This document shows positions 7,604 through 16,116 of a stretch of 64,000 bases of DNA, piece by piece. Source of the stretch: Desulfocurvus vexinensis DSM 17965 (GTDB lineage Bacteria; Desulfobacterota; Desulfovibrionia; Desulfovibrionales; Desulfovibrionaceae); NCBI RefSeq assembly GCF_000519125.1, contig NZ_JAEX01000005.1, positions 126,501 through 190,500 of the forward strand. Direction: 5' to 3'. The first letter of the stretch is position 1; every line of letters begins with the position of its first letter. Position numbers and translations under genes: made by a program. The notes beneath the pieces are model-generated. The model was not told the origin of the DNA. It did not search any database and saw only the letters and a list, made by a program, of their open reading frames with translations.

Positions 7604-9502
7604 ATGAGCGAACACAGCACGGCCTCCGGCGGCAATGCCGCCCTCTCGACCCTCGTCGATGCCGCCGCCGCGACGATGCGCACCCTGGGCAAACGCCTCG
7701 ACTCCCTCATCCAGAGCCGTGAGGAGGAGTTCCTGGCGCTGGGTGCACGGCTCATGGAATACACCACCCAATCTTCCGCCATTTCCGACAGCGCCGCCGA
7801 GCTGGCCGCCCTGTGCGCCGGGGACGATATCGCCCAGGGCACGCAGCGCCTGGAGTCCGAGCTCGCGGGCCTGGGCGCGGCCACCGGCGCCGAGGCCGTC
7901 GCCCAGGACGCCCTGGCCCTGGCCCGCACCGGCGAGCTCATCGCCAGCCTGGACCAGCAGATCGGCGAATTCGGGCGCATCATCCGCACCTTGCAGATGC
8001 TGGGTGTGTCCACGCGCATCGAGAGCGCGCGCCTGGGCGACCAGGGCCTGGGCTTCAGCACCCTGGCCGACGACGTGGAAGCCCTGGCCGGGAAGATCGT
8101 CCAGGATTCCGGGATGATCGCCGAGAAATCGCGGGGGCTGGCCACCCTGGTGCAGACCGCGCGCGGGCGCACCATGGCCCTGGGCCAGGAGCAGGCCCGC
8201 GAGGCCCAGGCCATGGGCGAGGACATCGCCGAGGCCTTCCAGACCCTGACCACGCTCATGGAAAAGGCCCGTGAGGTGACGGAGGGCATCACCCGCCGTT
8301 CGCGGGCCGTGGGCGCCAGCGTGGCCGAGGTCGTGGCCTCGCTCCAGTTCCACGACATCGTCCGCCAGCAGGTGGAGCATGTGGAGGAAGCCCTGCGCGA
8401 CATGGTCGCGCAGGCCGGGCAGCGCGCCTGCCCCGAGCCCGAAGACGGCCCCGGCGAGGCGCCCGGCGATGGGGCGCAGGCGGGGCAGGCCCGGGCCTGC
8501 TGGCGCGACCTGGTGGGCTGGATGGCCGACGTGTCCGAGCTCCAGGTGTCGCAGCTCGAAAACGCCTCGCGGCGTTTCGGCTCCGCCGTGCAGGGCCTGC
8601 GCGACGGGCTTGCCGGCATTTCCGGCCAGGCCGGGGAGCTTTTGTCCGACCTGGAGAGCATCACCGCCGCCGGGGACCAGGGCGAGGGCACGGTGTTCGC
8701 CCGCGTGGCCCGCAGCACGGGCCGCGTGGTCCGGGCCATGGAGCGCTCCGGCGGCCAGGCCCGCGAGATCGCCGCGCTCATCGGCGAGGTGGCGGCCACG
8801 GTGGCGGACATGTCGCGGTTTGTCAGCAGCATCGAGGAGGTGGGCTCGGAGATCGAGCTCATCGCCATCAACGCCAGCATCAAGGCCGCGCATACCGGCG
8901 ACGAGGGCAAGGCCCTGGGCGTGCTGGCCCAGGCCATCCAGCGCCTGTCGGTGGAGGCGCGCGACCGTACCCGGGGCGTGGCCGACGTGTTGCGCGCGGT
9001 GGCCGATGTTTCCCGCGACCTGGAAGGCCGGGCCACGGACACCCGCCAGGCCGAACTGCTGGCCAGCTATTCCGAAAGCCAGGAGGAACTGAGCGCGGTG
9101 CTCGCCGCCCTGGACCGCGACCTGGCCGCGCGCATGGGCGACCTGGCCCGGCGCTGCCGCGCCCTGGGCGCCGATGTGGACGCCCTGGCACGCTCGGTGG
9201 ACCTGGACCGGCGCATCTGCCCCGGGCTGGACGCCGCCGGGCAGGATCTGGCCGGGGTCGTGGCCCGCTGCCGCGAGGCCGTGCCCGTGGCCGACGACGC
9301 CGGGCGCCCCGAGCGCCTGAAGCAGCTTTTGTCGCGCTACACCATGGAGGTGGAGCGCGTGGTGCACGAGTCGGCCTTCGGCACGGGCTCCGGCGTCCGG
9401 GCCCTGCGCCACGAGGACGAGGGCGGGGTGGAGCTGTTCGACGACGGCCCCGGCGCCCCGGCCCAGGACGGCGAGGACTGGGACAACATCGAACTGTTCT
9501 GA
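7604..9502 (+). CDS. Soluble MCP-like chemotaxis protein with two degenerate signalling tips
   Basis: A 632-residue, almost entirely helical protein with no signal peptide or membrane segment. Two regions resemble the hairpin tip of methyl-accepting chemotaxis proteins: about residues 129-166 (STRIESARLGDQGLGFSTLA) and 416-452 (ELIAINASIKAAHTGDEGK). Between them SLQFHDIVRQQVEHVEEAL resembles a motif found in CheZ-like and MCP-associated helices. MCP tips bind CheA/CheW, so this may scaffold the kinase encoded downstream, but both tips diverge from the consensus. The start is uncertain: 7604 (MSEHSTASGG) is used; ATG 7550 is possible. First gene of a six-gene chemotaxis-type operon. Confidence 0.7.
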   Translation: MSEHSTASGGNAALSTLVDAAAATMRTLGKRLDSLIQSREEEFLALGARLMEYTTQSSAISDSAAELAALCAGDDIAQGTQRLESELAGLGAATGAEAVAQDALALARTGELIASLDQQIGEFGRIIRTLQMLGVSTRIESARLGDQGLGFSTLADDVEALAGKIVQDSGMIAEKSRGLATLVQTARGRTMALGQEQAREAQAMGEDIAEAFQTLTTLMEKAREVTEGITRRSRAVGASVAEVVASLQFHDIVRQQVEHVEEALRDMVAQAGQRACPEPEDGPGEAPGDGAQAGQARACWRDLVGWMADVSELQVSQLENASRRFGSAVQGLRDGLAGISGQAGELLSDLESITAAGDQGEGTVFARVARSTGRVVRAMERSGGQAREIAALIGEVAATVADMSRFVSSIEEVGSEIELIAINASIKAAHTGDEGKALGVLAQAIQRLSVEARDRTRGVADVLRAVADVSRDLEGRATDTRQAELLASYSESQEELSAVLAALDRDLAARMGDLARRCRALGADVDALARSVDLDRRICPGLDAAGQDLAGVVARCREAVPVADDAGRPERLKQLLSRYTMEVERVVHESAFGTGSGVRALRHEDEGGVELFDDGPGAPAQDGEDWDNIELF

Positions 9503-9548
9503 CCCCCCGGCGCGGGGGGGACGGCGGGCTTTGCCGCCGGGAGGACCC

Positions 9549-9872
9549 ATGGCCTCATACGAACTGCACGGCACCGGCACCTCGGGCACCCTGGCCTTCG
9601 CGGGCCAGTGCACCATCGAGCACGCCGGGGTCATGAAGAAGGCGCTGGCCGAGGCCCTGGAGCGCTACGAGGAGCTGGACCTGGACATGACCGCCGTGGA
9701 AAGCGCGGACCTGACCTTCCTTCAGCTCATCGTGGCGGCGCAGGCGGAAATGGCAAAGGGCGGCAGGAGCCTGTCGGCCAGCCGGGGCACGCCCCCGGTG
9801 GTGGCCGATCTGGCCGACGAGGCGGGCATGTCGCTTGGCAGTTACGAGCAGTGTTTCTGGAAAAAGGGGTAG
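9549..9872 (+). CDS. STAS-domain protein (anti-anti-sigma-like) of the chemotaxis operon
   Basis: A 107-residue protein fitting the STAS fold: a beta start (SYELHGTGTSGTLAF), GQCTIEHAGVMKKAL helix, LDLDMTAVESADLTFLQLIV at the site where anti-anti-sigma factors carry the phosphorylated Ser/Thr, and a C-terminal LADEAGMSLG helix. The usual D-S-S/T triplet is replaced by SADLT, so phosphorylation, if any, would use that Thr or Ser. It lies 46 nt after the MCP-like gene and 3 nt before cheY, with GGGAGGA as ribosome site. A STAS protein beside CheY/CheA suggests a partner-switch output rather than, or in addition to, flagellar switching. Confidence 0.75.
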   Translation: MASYELHGTGTSGTLAFAGQCTIEHAGVMKKALAEALERYEELDLDMTAVESADLTFLQLIVAAQAEMAKGGRSLSASRGTPPVVADLADEAGMSLGSYEQCFWKKG

Positions 9873-9875
9873 CCC

Positions 9876-10238
9876 ATGTCGCAGTTGATCATGACGGTGG
9901 ACGATTCCGCCAGCGTCCGGCAGATGGTGAGCTTCACGCTGAAGAACGCCGGGTACGACGTCATCGAGGCCACGGACGGCAAGGACGCCCTGGCCAAGCT
10001 CTCCGGGCCCATCAAGATGGTCATCACCGACCTGAACATGCCCAACATGGACGGCATCACGCTGATCAAGAACATCCGGGCCAACGCGGCCTACAAGTTC
10101 ATCCCCATCGTCATGCTGACCACCGAGTCGCAGGCCACCAAGAAGCAGGACGGCAAGACCGCCGGGGCCACGGGCTGGATCGTCAAGCCCTTCAAGCCCG
10201 ATCAGCTGCTGGCCGTGGTCAAGAAGGTGCTGCGCTAG
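9876..10238 (+). CDS. cheY: CheY-like single-domain response regulator
   Basis: A 120-residue receiver domain. It has the acidic pocket D9-D10 (TVDDSASVR), phospho-acceptor D52 in ITDLNMPNMDG, the switch Thr in MLTTES and the conserved Lys in VKPFKPDQL. It would accept phosphate from the CheA encoded next. The start at 9876 is 3 nt after the STAS stop. Confidence 0.92.
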   Translation: MSQLIMTVDDSASVRQMVSFTLKNAGYDVIEATDGKDALAKLSGPIKMVITDLNMPNMDGITLIKNIRANAAYKFIPIVMLTTESQATKKQDGKTAGATGWIVKPFKPDQLLAVVKKVLR

Positions 10239-10247
10239 CATTTTTGC

Positions 10248-10268
10248 GCGCGCCCGGCCCGGGCGCGC
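10248..10268 (+). other. Intercistronic G/C hairpin between cheY and cheA
   Basis: GCGCGCCCG (10248-10256) and CGGGCGCGC (10260-10268) form a 9-bp stem with a 3-nt loop inside the 54-nt spacer. No T-tract follows, so it is more likely an mRNA processing or stabilising hairpin than a terminator. Confidence 0.4.
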
Positions 10269-10292
10269 CGAGCAGGCAGGGAGGTCCGCCGC

Positions 10293-12419
10293 ATGCCCCA
10301 GGACGACATCAACCGCCAGGCGTTCAAGGAGGAGGCCTACGACCTCCTGGGCGAGCTGGAGTCCGCGCTCCTCGAACTGGAGGAGAACCCGCAGGACCAG
10401 GAGCTCATCGACCGCGTGTTCCGGGCCATGCACACCGTCAAGGGCTCGGGCGCCATGTTCGGCTTCGACGACATCGCGACCTTCACCCACGACGTGGAGA
10501 CGGCCTTCGACAAGGTCCGGGGCGGCGAGATCCCCGTGACGCGCGAGCTGCTGGACCTGACGCTTCGCGCGCGCGACCATATCCTGGAGCTTCTGGACGA
10601 CACCACCGGCACCCGCGCCGGGTCTGCCTCGGCCAAGGAGATCATCGCCGGGCTGCGCAGGCTCTCGGGTGCGCCGTGCGCTGCCGTGGCCGCCCCCGCG
10701 GGCGCGGCGCCGCTGCCCGCCGAGCCCGGGGAGCCCACCGATGACACGACCCCCGGCGACGCCGACGCCGTGACCTACCGCATCCGCTTCCGCCCCGGGC
10801 GCGACATCCTGCACTGCGGGGCCAGCCCCCTGGCCCTTTTGGCCGAGCTGCGCGAGCTGGGCATGAGCCAGGTGGCGGCGCATATCGGCGAGGTGCCGCC
10901 CCTGTCGGAGCTGGACCCCGAGGGCTGCTACGTGTGGTGGGACGTGATCCTGTCCACCGACAAGGGCGAGGACGCCATCCGCGACGTGTTCATCTTCGTT
11001 GAGGATGACTGCGAGGTGACCATCCAGGTCATCGACACCCTGGGCGCCCTGGAGGGCGACACGACCTACAAGCGCCTGGGCGAGATTCTGGTTGAGCGCG
11101 GCGACATCGCCGCCGACGACCTGCGCCGCGTGCTGGGCGAGCAGCCGCGCCTGGGCGACCTGCTGACCGAGGCCGGGGTCGTCTCGCGCGAGCAGGTGGA
11201 GTCGGCCCTGGCCGAGCAGACCGCCGTGCGCCGCATCCGCAAGGACCGCGACGAGCAGGCCACGGCGTCGAGCATCCGCGTGGCCGCCGACAAGCTCGAC
11301 GACCTGGTGGACCTCGTGGGCGAGCTGGTCATCGTCCAGGCCCAGATTTCTCAGATGGTCAGCACCCGGGGCGACCAGGCGCTGACCGCCCTGGCCGAGG
11401 AGCTGGAGCGCCTGTCCGACGAGCTGCGCGACTCGACCCTGTCGGTGCGCATGCTGCCCATCGGCACGACCTTCTCCAAGTTCCGCCGCCTGGTGCGCGA
11501 CCTGTCCGCCGAGCTGGGCAAGCAGATCGAGCTGAGGACCAAAGGCGCCGAGACCGAGCTGGACAAGACGGTCATCGAACGCCTGAACGACCCGCTGGTG
11601 CACCTCTTGCGCAACAGCATCGACCACGGCGTGGAGCCGCCCGACGCGCGCCGCGCTGCGGGCAAGGACCCCTGCGGCGAGATTCTCCTGTCCGCCGAGC
11701 ATTCCGGCGGCGAGGTGGTCATCACCATCCGCGACGACGGCAAGGGCATGGACCCCGCCGCCCTGCGCGCCAAGGGCGTGGAGCGCGGGCTCATCGCCAA
11801 GGACGCCGACCTCTCGGACAAGGAACTGTTCGCCCTGATCTTCGCCCCGGGCTTTTCCACGGCCCACAAGGTCACCAGCGTGTCCGGCCGCGGGGTGGGC
11901 ATGGACGTGGTCAAGCGCGGCATCGACGCCCTGCGCGGCTCCATCGACGTGGACAGCAAAAAGGGCGAGGGCACGACCATCACCGTGCGCCTGCCGCTGA
12001 CCCTGGCCATCATCGACGGCCTCCAGGTCCAGGTGCAGGACGAGTTCTACGTGGTGCCCCTGACCCTGGTGGAAGAGTGCGTGGAGCTGATCCAGACCCC
12101 CGAGGAGCGCCGCCGCGAGCAGCAGGTGATGAACCTGCGCGGGTCCATCGTGCCCTACCTGCGGCTGCGCGACTGGTTCGACATCCCCGGCGACCCGCCG
12201 GAGATCGAGCAGATCGTGGTCACGGGCGTGGAGGGCCAGCGCGTGGGCATCGTGGTCGATCACGTCATCGGCGAGCACCAGACGGTCATCAAGACCCTGG
12301 GCCGCGTGTACCGCGACGTGCAGGGCCTTTCGGGCGCGACCATCAAGGGCGACGGCTCCATGGCGCTGATCCTGGACGTGCCCCGGCTGGTGCGCATCGC
12401 CGCCGAGGCCCGGGCGTGA
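10293..12419 (+). CDS. cheA: Chemotaxis histidine kinase CheA
   Basis: A 708-residue kinase that autophosphorylates and passes phosphate to CheY and CheB. Domain order: HPt (1-110) with phospho-His47 in MHTVKGSGAMFGF; a middle region (about 145-265) with a CheY-binding-like fold; P3 dimerisation helices (about 330-395); GHKL ATPase (about 400-560) with HLLRNSIDHGVE (N box), IRDDGKGMD (G1) and SVSGRGVGMDVVK (G2); and a CheW-like regulatory domain to the end. No C-terminal receiver is fused. GGAGG lies upstream of ATG 10293. The operon has no separate cheW gene, so the adaptor must be encoded elsewhere or be dispensable. Confidence 0.93.
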   Translation: MPQDDINRQAFKEEAYDLLGELESALLELEENPQDQELIDRVFRAMHTVKGSGAMFGFDDIATFTHDVETAFDKVRGGEIPVTRELLDLTLRARDHILELLDDTTGTRAGSASAKEIIAGLRRLSGAPCAAVAAPAGAAPLPAEPGEPTDDTTPGDADAVTYRIRFRPGRDILHCGASPLALLAELRELGMSQVAAHIGEVPPLSELDPEGCYVWWDVILSTDKGEDAIRDVFIFVEDDCEVTIQVIDTLGALEGDTTYKRLGEILVERGDIAADDLRRVLGEQPRLGDLLTEAGVVSREQVESALAEQTAVRRIRKDRDEQATASSIRVAADKLDDLVDLVGELVIVQAQISQMVSTRGDQALTALAEELERLSDELRDSTLSVRMLPIGTTFSKFRRLVRDLSAELGKQIELRTKGAETELDKTVIERLNDPLVHLLRNSIDHGVEPPDARRAAGKDPCGEILLSAEHSGGEVVITIRDDGKGMDPAALRAKGVERGLIAKDADLSDKELFALIFAPGFSTAHKVTSVSGRGVGMDVVKRGIDALRGSIDVDSKKGEGTTITVRLPLTLAIIDGLQVQVQDEFYVVPLTLVEECVELIQTPEERRREQQVMNLRGSIVPYLRLRDWFDIPGDPPEIEQIVVTGVEGQRVGIVVDHVIGEHQTVIKTLGRVYRDVQGLSGATIKGDGSMALILDVPRLVRIAAEARA

Positions 12420-12496
12420 CGGCGGGGGAAGGGGCCGCGCGCGGCGGCGCGGCCACGCACCGCGAGGCGCCCGAGGCCCCGGGCAGGCCCCGGGCC

Positions 12497-13309
12497 ATGT
12501 CCGACAAGGACTTCCAGCGCTTTGCCGAATTCATCGGCAAGGAGTGCGGCATCAAGCTGCCGCCCACCAAGAAGGTCATGCTCGAAGCCCGGCTGCACAA
12601 GCGCCTGCGGGCCCTGGGCTTTGCCGACTACGCCCAGTACAGCGAGTTCCTGTTCAGCCCCCAGGGGCTGGAGTCCGAGCTGGGGCACCTCATCGACCAG
12701 GTGACCACCAACACCACGGATTTCTTCCGCGAGCCCAGGCATTTCGAGTTCCTGCGCACGCGGGTGCTGCCCGAGTGGCACGCCCGGCACCGGGGCAGGC
12801 CGCTGCGCGTGTGGAGCGCGGGCTGCTCCATCGGCGCCGAGCCCTACACCCTGGCCATGGTGCTGTGCGAGTTCCGCGAGGAGCGGCCCGATTTCCGCTT
12901 CGAGATCGTGGCCACGGACATCTCGCGCCAGGTGCTGCAAAAGGCCCACGGCGCCGTGTACACCGAGGACCAGGCCCGGGGCGTGCCCGAGGCGCTCATG
13001 CGCAAGTATTTCCTGCGCAGCAAGGACCGCACGCGCAGGCTCGTGCGCCTGGTGCCCGAGGTGCGCCGCTGTGTGGAGTTCCGCTGGCTGAACTTCATGG
13101 AGGAGTTCGGCTTCCGCGAGCCGCACGACATCATCTTCTGCCGCAACGTCATCATCTACTTCGACAAGCCCACCCAGCACGACCTGCTCTCGCGCTTCTG
13201 CCGCAACCTGCGCTCCGGCGGGCACCTGTTCATCGGGCATTCCGAAAGCCTGGCGGGCATGGCCCTGCCCCTGGCCCAGGCCGCGCCCACCATCTACCGC
13301 AAACCCTAG
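12497..13309 (+). CDS. cheR: Chemotaxis protein methyltransferase CheR
   Basis: A 270-residue SAM-dependent methyltransferase that methylates glutamates on MCPs. The N-terminal helical domain begins SDKDFQRFAEFIGKECGI; the SAM-binding block is VWSAGCSIGAEPYTLAMVL; FCRNVIIYFD is the conserved motif near the active site. Start is ambiguous: ATG 12497 fits the family N-terminus, but a GTG at 12416 overlapping the cheA stop (GTGA) would add 27 Ala/Gly/Arg-rich residues. It is followed 15 nt later by cheB. Confidence 0.9.
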   Translation: MSDKDFQRFAEFIGKECGIKLPPTKKVMLEARLHKRLRALGFADYAQYSEFLFSPQGLESELGHLIDQVTTNTTDFFREPRHFEFLRTRVLPEWHARHRGRPLRVWSAGCSIGAEPYTLAMVLCEFREERPDFRFEIVATDISRQVLQKAHGAVYTEDQARGVPEALMRKYFLRSKDRTRRLVRLVPEVRRCVEFRWLNFMEEFGFREPHDIIFCRNVIIYFDKPTQHDLLSRFCRNLRSGGHLFIGHSESLAGMALPLAQAAPTIYRKP

Positions 13310-13324
13310 GCGCGGAGGAGCAGC

Positions 13325-14398
13325 ATGGCCGACAAGATCAAGGTGCTCGTGGTGGACGATTCCGCCGTGGTGCGCAGCACCATGGCCGAAATCCTGGGGG
13401 CGGACCCGGATATCGAGGTGGTGGGCACGGCGGGCGACCCCTTCGCCGCCGCCAAGCGCATGGAGCAGGTCACGCCCGACGTCATCACCCTGGACGTGGA
13501 AATGCCGCGCATGGACGGGCTGACCTTCCTGCGCAAGATCATGACCCAGCACCCCATCCCGGTGGTCATGTGCTCGACCCTGACCGAGCAGGGCACCGAG
13601 ACCCTGCTGCGCGCCCTGGAATACGGCGCCGTGGACATCATCCAGAAGCCGCGCCTGGGCACGCGCCAGTTCCTGGAAGAGTCGCGCATCCGCATCACCG
13701 ACGCCGTGAAGGCCGCCGCCCGGGCCAACCTGCGCAAGCTCGCGGCCCCGCGCATGACCGTGCAACCCAAGCTCTCGGCGGACGCGGTGCTCTCCGGCCC
13801 GGCCCCCCGGCCCATGACCCTGCAAACCACCGAGAAGGTGGTGGCCGTGGGTGCCTCCACGGGCGGCACCGAGGCCCTGCGCGAGTTCCTGGAGGCCATG
13901 CCCATGGACTGCCCGGGCATCGTCATCGTCCAGCACATGCCCGAGATGTTCACCGCCGCCTTCGCCAAGCGCCTGGACGGCATCTGCCGCATCACCGTCA
14001 AGGAGGCGGCGGACAACGACACCGTGTTGCGCGGTCAGGCGCTCATCGCCCCGGGCAACCGGCACATGCTGCTCAAGCGCAGCGGGGCGCGCTACTACGT
14101 GGAGCTCAAGGACGGGCCGCTGGTGCGCCGCCACCGCCCCAGCGTGGACGTGCTCTTCCGCTCCGCCGCGCGCTACGCGGGGCCCAACGTCATCGGCGTG
14201 ATCATGACCGGCATGGGCGACGACGGCGCGGCGGGCATGAAGGAGATGAAGGACGCCGGAGCCCAGACCCTGGCCCAGGACGAGGCCACCTGCGTGGTCT
14301 ACGGCATGCCCGGCGAGGCCGTGAAGGCGGGCGGGGTGGACAAGATCCTGCCCCTGGAGCGCATCGCCCCCGAGGTGGTGCGCCGCGCGGCCAGCTAG
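13325..14398 (+). CDS. cheB: Chemotaxis response regulator protein-glutamate methylesterase CheB
   Basis: A 357-residue two-domain enzyme that removes methyl groups set by CheR. The receiver (1-125) has D11-D12 and phospho-acceptor D57 in [12 protein letters not shown]. The methylesterase domain has the catalytic triad blocks [10 protein letters not shown] (Ser), VQHMPEMFT (His) and MTGMGDDGA (Asp). GGAGGAGC precedes ATG 13325. Last gene of the operon, followed by a strong terminator. Confidence 0.95.
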   Translation: MADKIKVLVVDDSAVVRSTMAEILGADPDIEVVGTAGDPFAAAKRMEQVTPDVITLDVEMPRMDGLTFLRKIMTQHPIPVVMCSTLTEQGTETLLRALEYGAVDIIQKPRLGTRQFLEESRIRITDAVKAAARANLRKLAAPRMTVQPKLSADAVLSGPAPRPMTLQTTEKVVAVGASTGGTEALREFLEAMPMDCPGIVIVQHMPEMFTAAFAKRLDGICRITVKEAADNDTVLRGQALIAPGNRHMLLKRSGARYYVELKDGPLVRRHRPSVDVLFRSAARYAGPNVIGVIMTGMGDDGAAGMKEMKDAGAQTLAQDEATCVVYGMPGEAVKAGGVDKILPLERIAPEVVRRAAS

Positions 14399-14430
14399 CG
14401 GGCCGCCCCGCACTGGCGGCCTGCCGCATT

Positions 14431-14486
14431 GCGCAAAAATCCAACCCTCGCATATGCCCTGATACGCGAGGGTTGGATTTTTTGCG
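14431..14486 (+). terminator. Strong bidirectional terminator after cheB
   Basis: AAAAATCCAACCCTCGC (14435-14451) pairs perfectly with GCGAGGGTTGGATTTTT (14466-14482), giving a 17-bp arm with T6 on the right and A5 on the left. It can stop both cheB transcription and the converging DUF190/crcB transcript. It is also the hairpin part of the repeated element described under findings. Confidence 0.9.
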
Positions 14487-14508
14487 TGTCTTGTCTCTCA
14501 GCTTTTTT

Positions 14509-14542
14509 GAACGGCCCGGAAAAAGGATTTTTTCAACAGTCA
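14509..14542 (+). repeat. Dispersed intergenic repeat, copy 1 (conserved core)
   Basis: The core reads GAACGGCCCGGAAAAAGG then a T-run and CAACAGTCA. It matches copy 3 (40175-40208, minus strand) at most positions and its right end matches copy 2 (29681-29706). In each copy the core follows a long A-stem-T hairpin. Confidence 0.65.
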
Positions 14543-14558
14543 GCCAGGCCCGGCGGGC

Positions 14559-14903
14559 CTATTTCCTGCCGTTGTTGTGGCGGTACACCAGCACCTGCAC
14601 CTGCTCGCGCACCACGAGCCCCTCGCGGATCAGCCCGTCCAGCAGCGGCAGGAAAGCGTCGATCTTCTCCGGGGCGTCCACGATTTCCGTGACCATGGGC
14701 AGGTCTTCGGACAGGCGCAGGATTTTTGCCGTATGCACCCGGCTGTTGGCGCCAAAACCCGACACCCCGCGCAGCACCGTGGCCCCGGCCAGCCCGGCCC
14801 GGCGGGCCTCCTCGACGATGATCTCGTGCAGCGGGCGGCCGTTCGCCGTGTCGCTCTCGCCGGTGTAGATGCGCAGGCGCTCGGCCTGGGTGGGCAGTTT
14901 CAT
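14559..14903 (-). CDS. DUF190 protein, partner of the fluoride channel
   Basis: A 114-residue cytosolic protein of the DUF190 family, which has a PII-like fold. The family blocks are visible: ERLRIYTGESD near the N-terminus, GRPLHEIIVEEARRAGLAGATVLRG, and VTEIVDAPEKIDAFLPLLDG. It is 19 nt downstream of crcB with AAGGAG as ribosome site. crcB-DUF190 pairs are common in bacteria and archaea; the protein may modulate fluoride export, but no function is established from this sequence. Confidence 0.88.
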   Translation of the reverse strand: MKLPTQAERLRIYTGESDTANGRPLHEIIVEEARRAGLAGATVLRGVSGFGANSRVHTAKILRLSEDLPMVTEIVDAPEKIDAFLPLLDGLIREGLVVREQVQVLVYRHNNGRK

Positions 14904-14922
14904 GGCGTTCTCCTTGCGCAGC

Positions 14923-15300
14923 CTACGGCACCAGCCGGGCCAGGGCCAGCCCGGCCAGCAGGCAGGCCAGGCCGATGAGGTTCTGCCCGCCGATGTTCAG
15001 CAGGGCGTAGGCCCATTGGCTGGAGCGCAGCAGCGCCGCGCTTTCGAACATGAAGGTGGAAAAGGTGGTGAAGGCGCCCAGAAAGCCCGTGAGCACCACG
15101 GCCCGGGCCTGGGGCCCGAGGCCCGCGCGGTCTTCCGCGAGGCCCCAGACCAGCCCGAAGAGCAGGCAGCCGACCATGTTGACCACGAAGGTGCCCGCCG
15201 GGAACGAGCCTCCGGCCAGGCGCTGCACCAGCCCGGCCAGCCCGTAGCGCGACAGGGCGCCCAGGGCCCCGGCCAGGCCGAGCAGGACGAGTTTTTCCAC
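14923..15300 (-). CDS. crcB: Fluoride ion channel CrcB (Fluc)
   Basis: A 125-residue small membrane protein with four predicted helices that exports fluoride as an antiparallel dimer. Hallmarks are [25 protein letters not shown] with the pore Asn, and [15 protein letters not shown] with the phenylalanine-box/TTFSTF sequence. The start is GTG 15300 with GGAGG 9 nt upstream. It forms an operon with DUF190. I saw no fluoride riboswitch in the 90 nt upstream. Confidence 0.93.
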   Translation of the reverse strand: MEKLVLLGLAGALGALSRYGLAGLVQRLAGGSFPAGTFVVNMVGCLLFGLVWGLAEDRAGLGPQARAVVLTGFLGAFTTFSTFMFESAALLRSSQWAYALLNIGGQNLIGLACLLAGLALARLVP

Positions 15301-15321
15301 GACGTGGGCCCTCCGGGGGCG

Positions 15322-15349
15322 TTTGCGGTTTCGCGGCGGGCGGTATACT
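15322..15349 (+). promoter_or_regulatory. Sigma-70-like promoter of the CYTH gene
   Basis: TTTGCG (15322-15327), a 16-nt spacer and TATACT (15344-15349), 41 nt before the start codon, in the divergent spacer between crcB and the CYTH gene. Confidence 0.45.
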
Positions 15350-15390
15350 TTCGGCGGGAGCCCGCGCGGCGGGCCGCAAGGAGCGCACAC

Positions 15391-15990
15391 ATGCCGCTGG
15401 AAACCGAGCTCAAGTACCTGGGCGCCGATCTGGACGCCGTGGCCCGCAGGCTGCGCGAGGCCGGGGCGCGCCCGCAGCCCGGCCGCCGGGAGCGCAACGA
15501 GGTCTACGACGACCCCGAGCGCAGCCTGCGCGCGCGCGGGATACTCATACGCCTGCGCGAAGACGGGCGCAACCTGCTGACCGTGAAGCTGCCGCCCGGG
15601 GCCGGGGCCCCGGCGGGGCTCAAGGCCCTGCGCGAGCACGAGACCGAGGTCGCCGACCTGGGGCCCCTGCGCACCGCCCTGGCCGCCCTGGGGCTGGAGG
15701 TGGCCTGCGTGTACGAGAAGCTGCGCCAGCAGTGGACCCTGGGCGACTGCCACATCTGCCTGGACCGTCTGCCCTTCGGGGCGTTCGTGGAGATCGAGGG
15801 CCCGCCGCAGGCCATCGCCGCCACGGCCACGGCCCTGGGCCTGGACGGCCTGCCCACCTCCGCCGCCAGCTACCACGAACTCAACCGCGCCCACCGCGCC
15901 GCCCACGGCCTGTCCGCCGACGACAGCTTCGTCTTCGGGCCCGGGGAGCCCGGCGACCCGCCCGCTGGACAAGACCCGCACAAGCCTTAA
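15391..15990 (+). CDS. CYTH-domain protein, class IV adenylate cyclase/triphosphatase-like
   Basis: A 199-residue triphosphate-tunnel enzyme. The N-terminal metal/phosphate signature ExExK is present as LETELKYLG. Further blocks fit the CyaB-type fold: [20 protein letters not shown], a substrate-binding Lys in [22 protein letters not shown] and GAFVEIEG. Members make cAMP or hydrolyse thiamine triphosphate or inorganic triphosphate; sequence alone does not separate these. It starts at ATG 15391 with AAGGAG. The next gene, clpS, is 126 nt downstream. Confidence 0.85.
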   Translation: MPLETELKYLGADLDAVARRLREAGARPQPGRRERNEVYDDPERSLRARGILIRLREDGRNLLTVKLPPGAGAPAGLKALREHETEVADLGPLRTALAALGLEVACVYEKLRQQWTLGDCHICLDRLPFGAFVEIEGPPQAIAATATALGLDGLPTSAASYHELNRAHRAAHGLSADDSFVFGPGEPGDPPAGQDPHKP

Positions 15991-16116
15991 CTCTTGTGCC
16001 GGACCCGAGCCCCTTTACCCCGGGGCGGTTTTCTCGTAATTGTATATCAACGCAGAGGTGTCTTCGACGCCCGGAGCCCTGGCGGCCCCGGGCGCGGACC
16101 CGAGGGAGGCCACGAC

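Noticed and set aside
5647-9042. Minus-strand open frame of 1131 codons opposite the aminopeptidase and MCP-like genes
   Set aside because: The opposite strand has recognisable proteins with ribosome sites; the minus frame is Ser/Arg/Ala-rich without motifs, as expected of antisense frames in G/C-rich DNA.
12416-12496. GTG start of cheR overlapping the cheA stop (GTGA)
   Set aside because: It would add 27 Ala/Gly/Arg/Pro-rich residues before the family N-terminus; kept only as an alternative.
9555-14413. Long minus-strand open frames opposite the chemotaxis genes
   Set aside because: Gly/His/Leu-rich translations are mirror images of real codon use; cheA, cheR and cheB on the plus strand carry all expected motifs.
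15301-15390. Possible fluoride riboswitch upstream of crcB
   Set aside because: The 90-nt spacer lacks the conserved fluoride-riboswitch sequence blocks and is needed for two divergent promoters.
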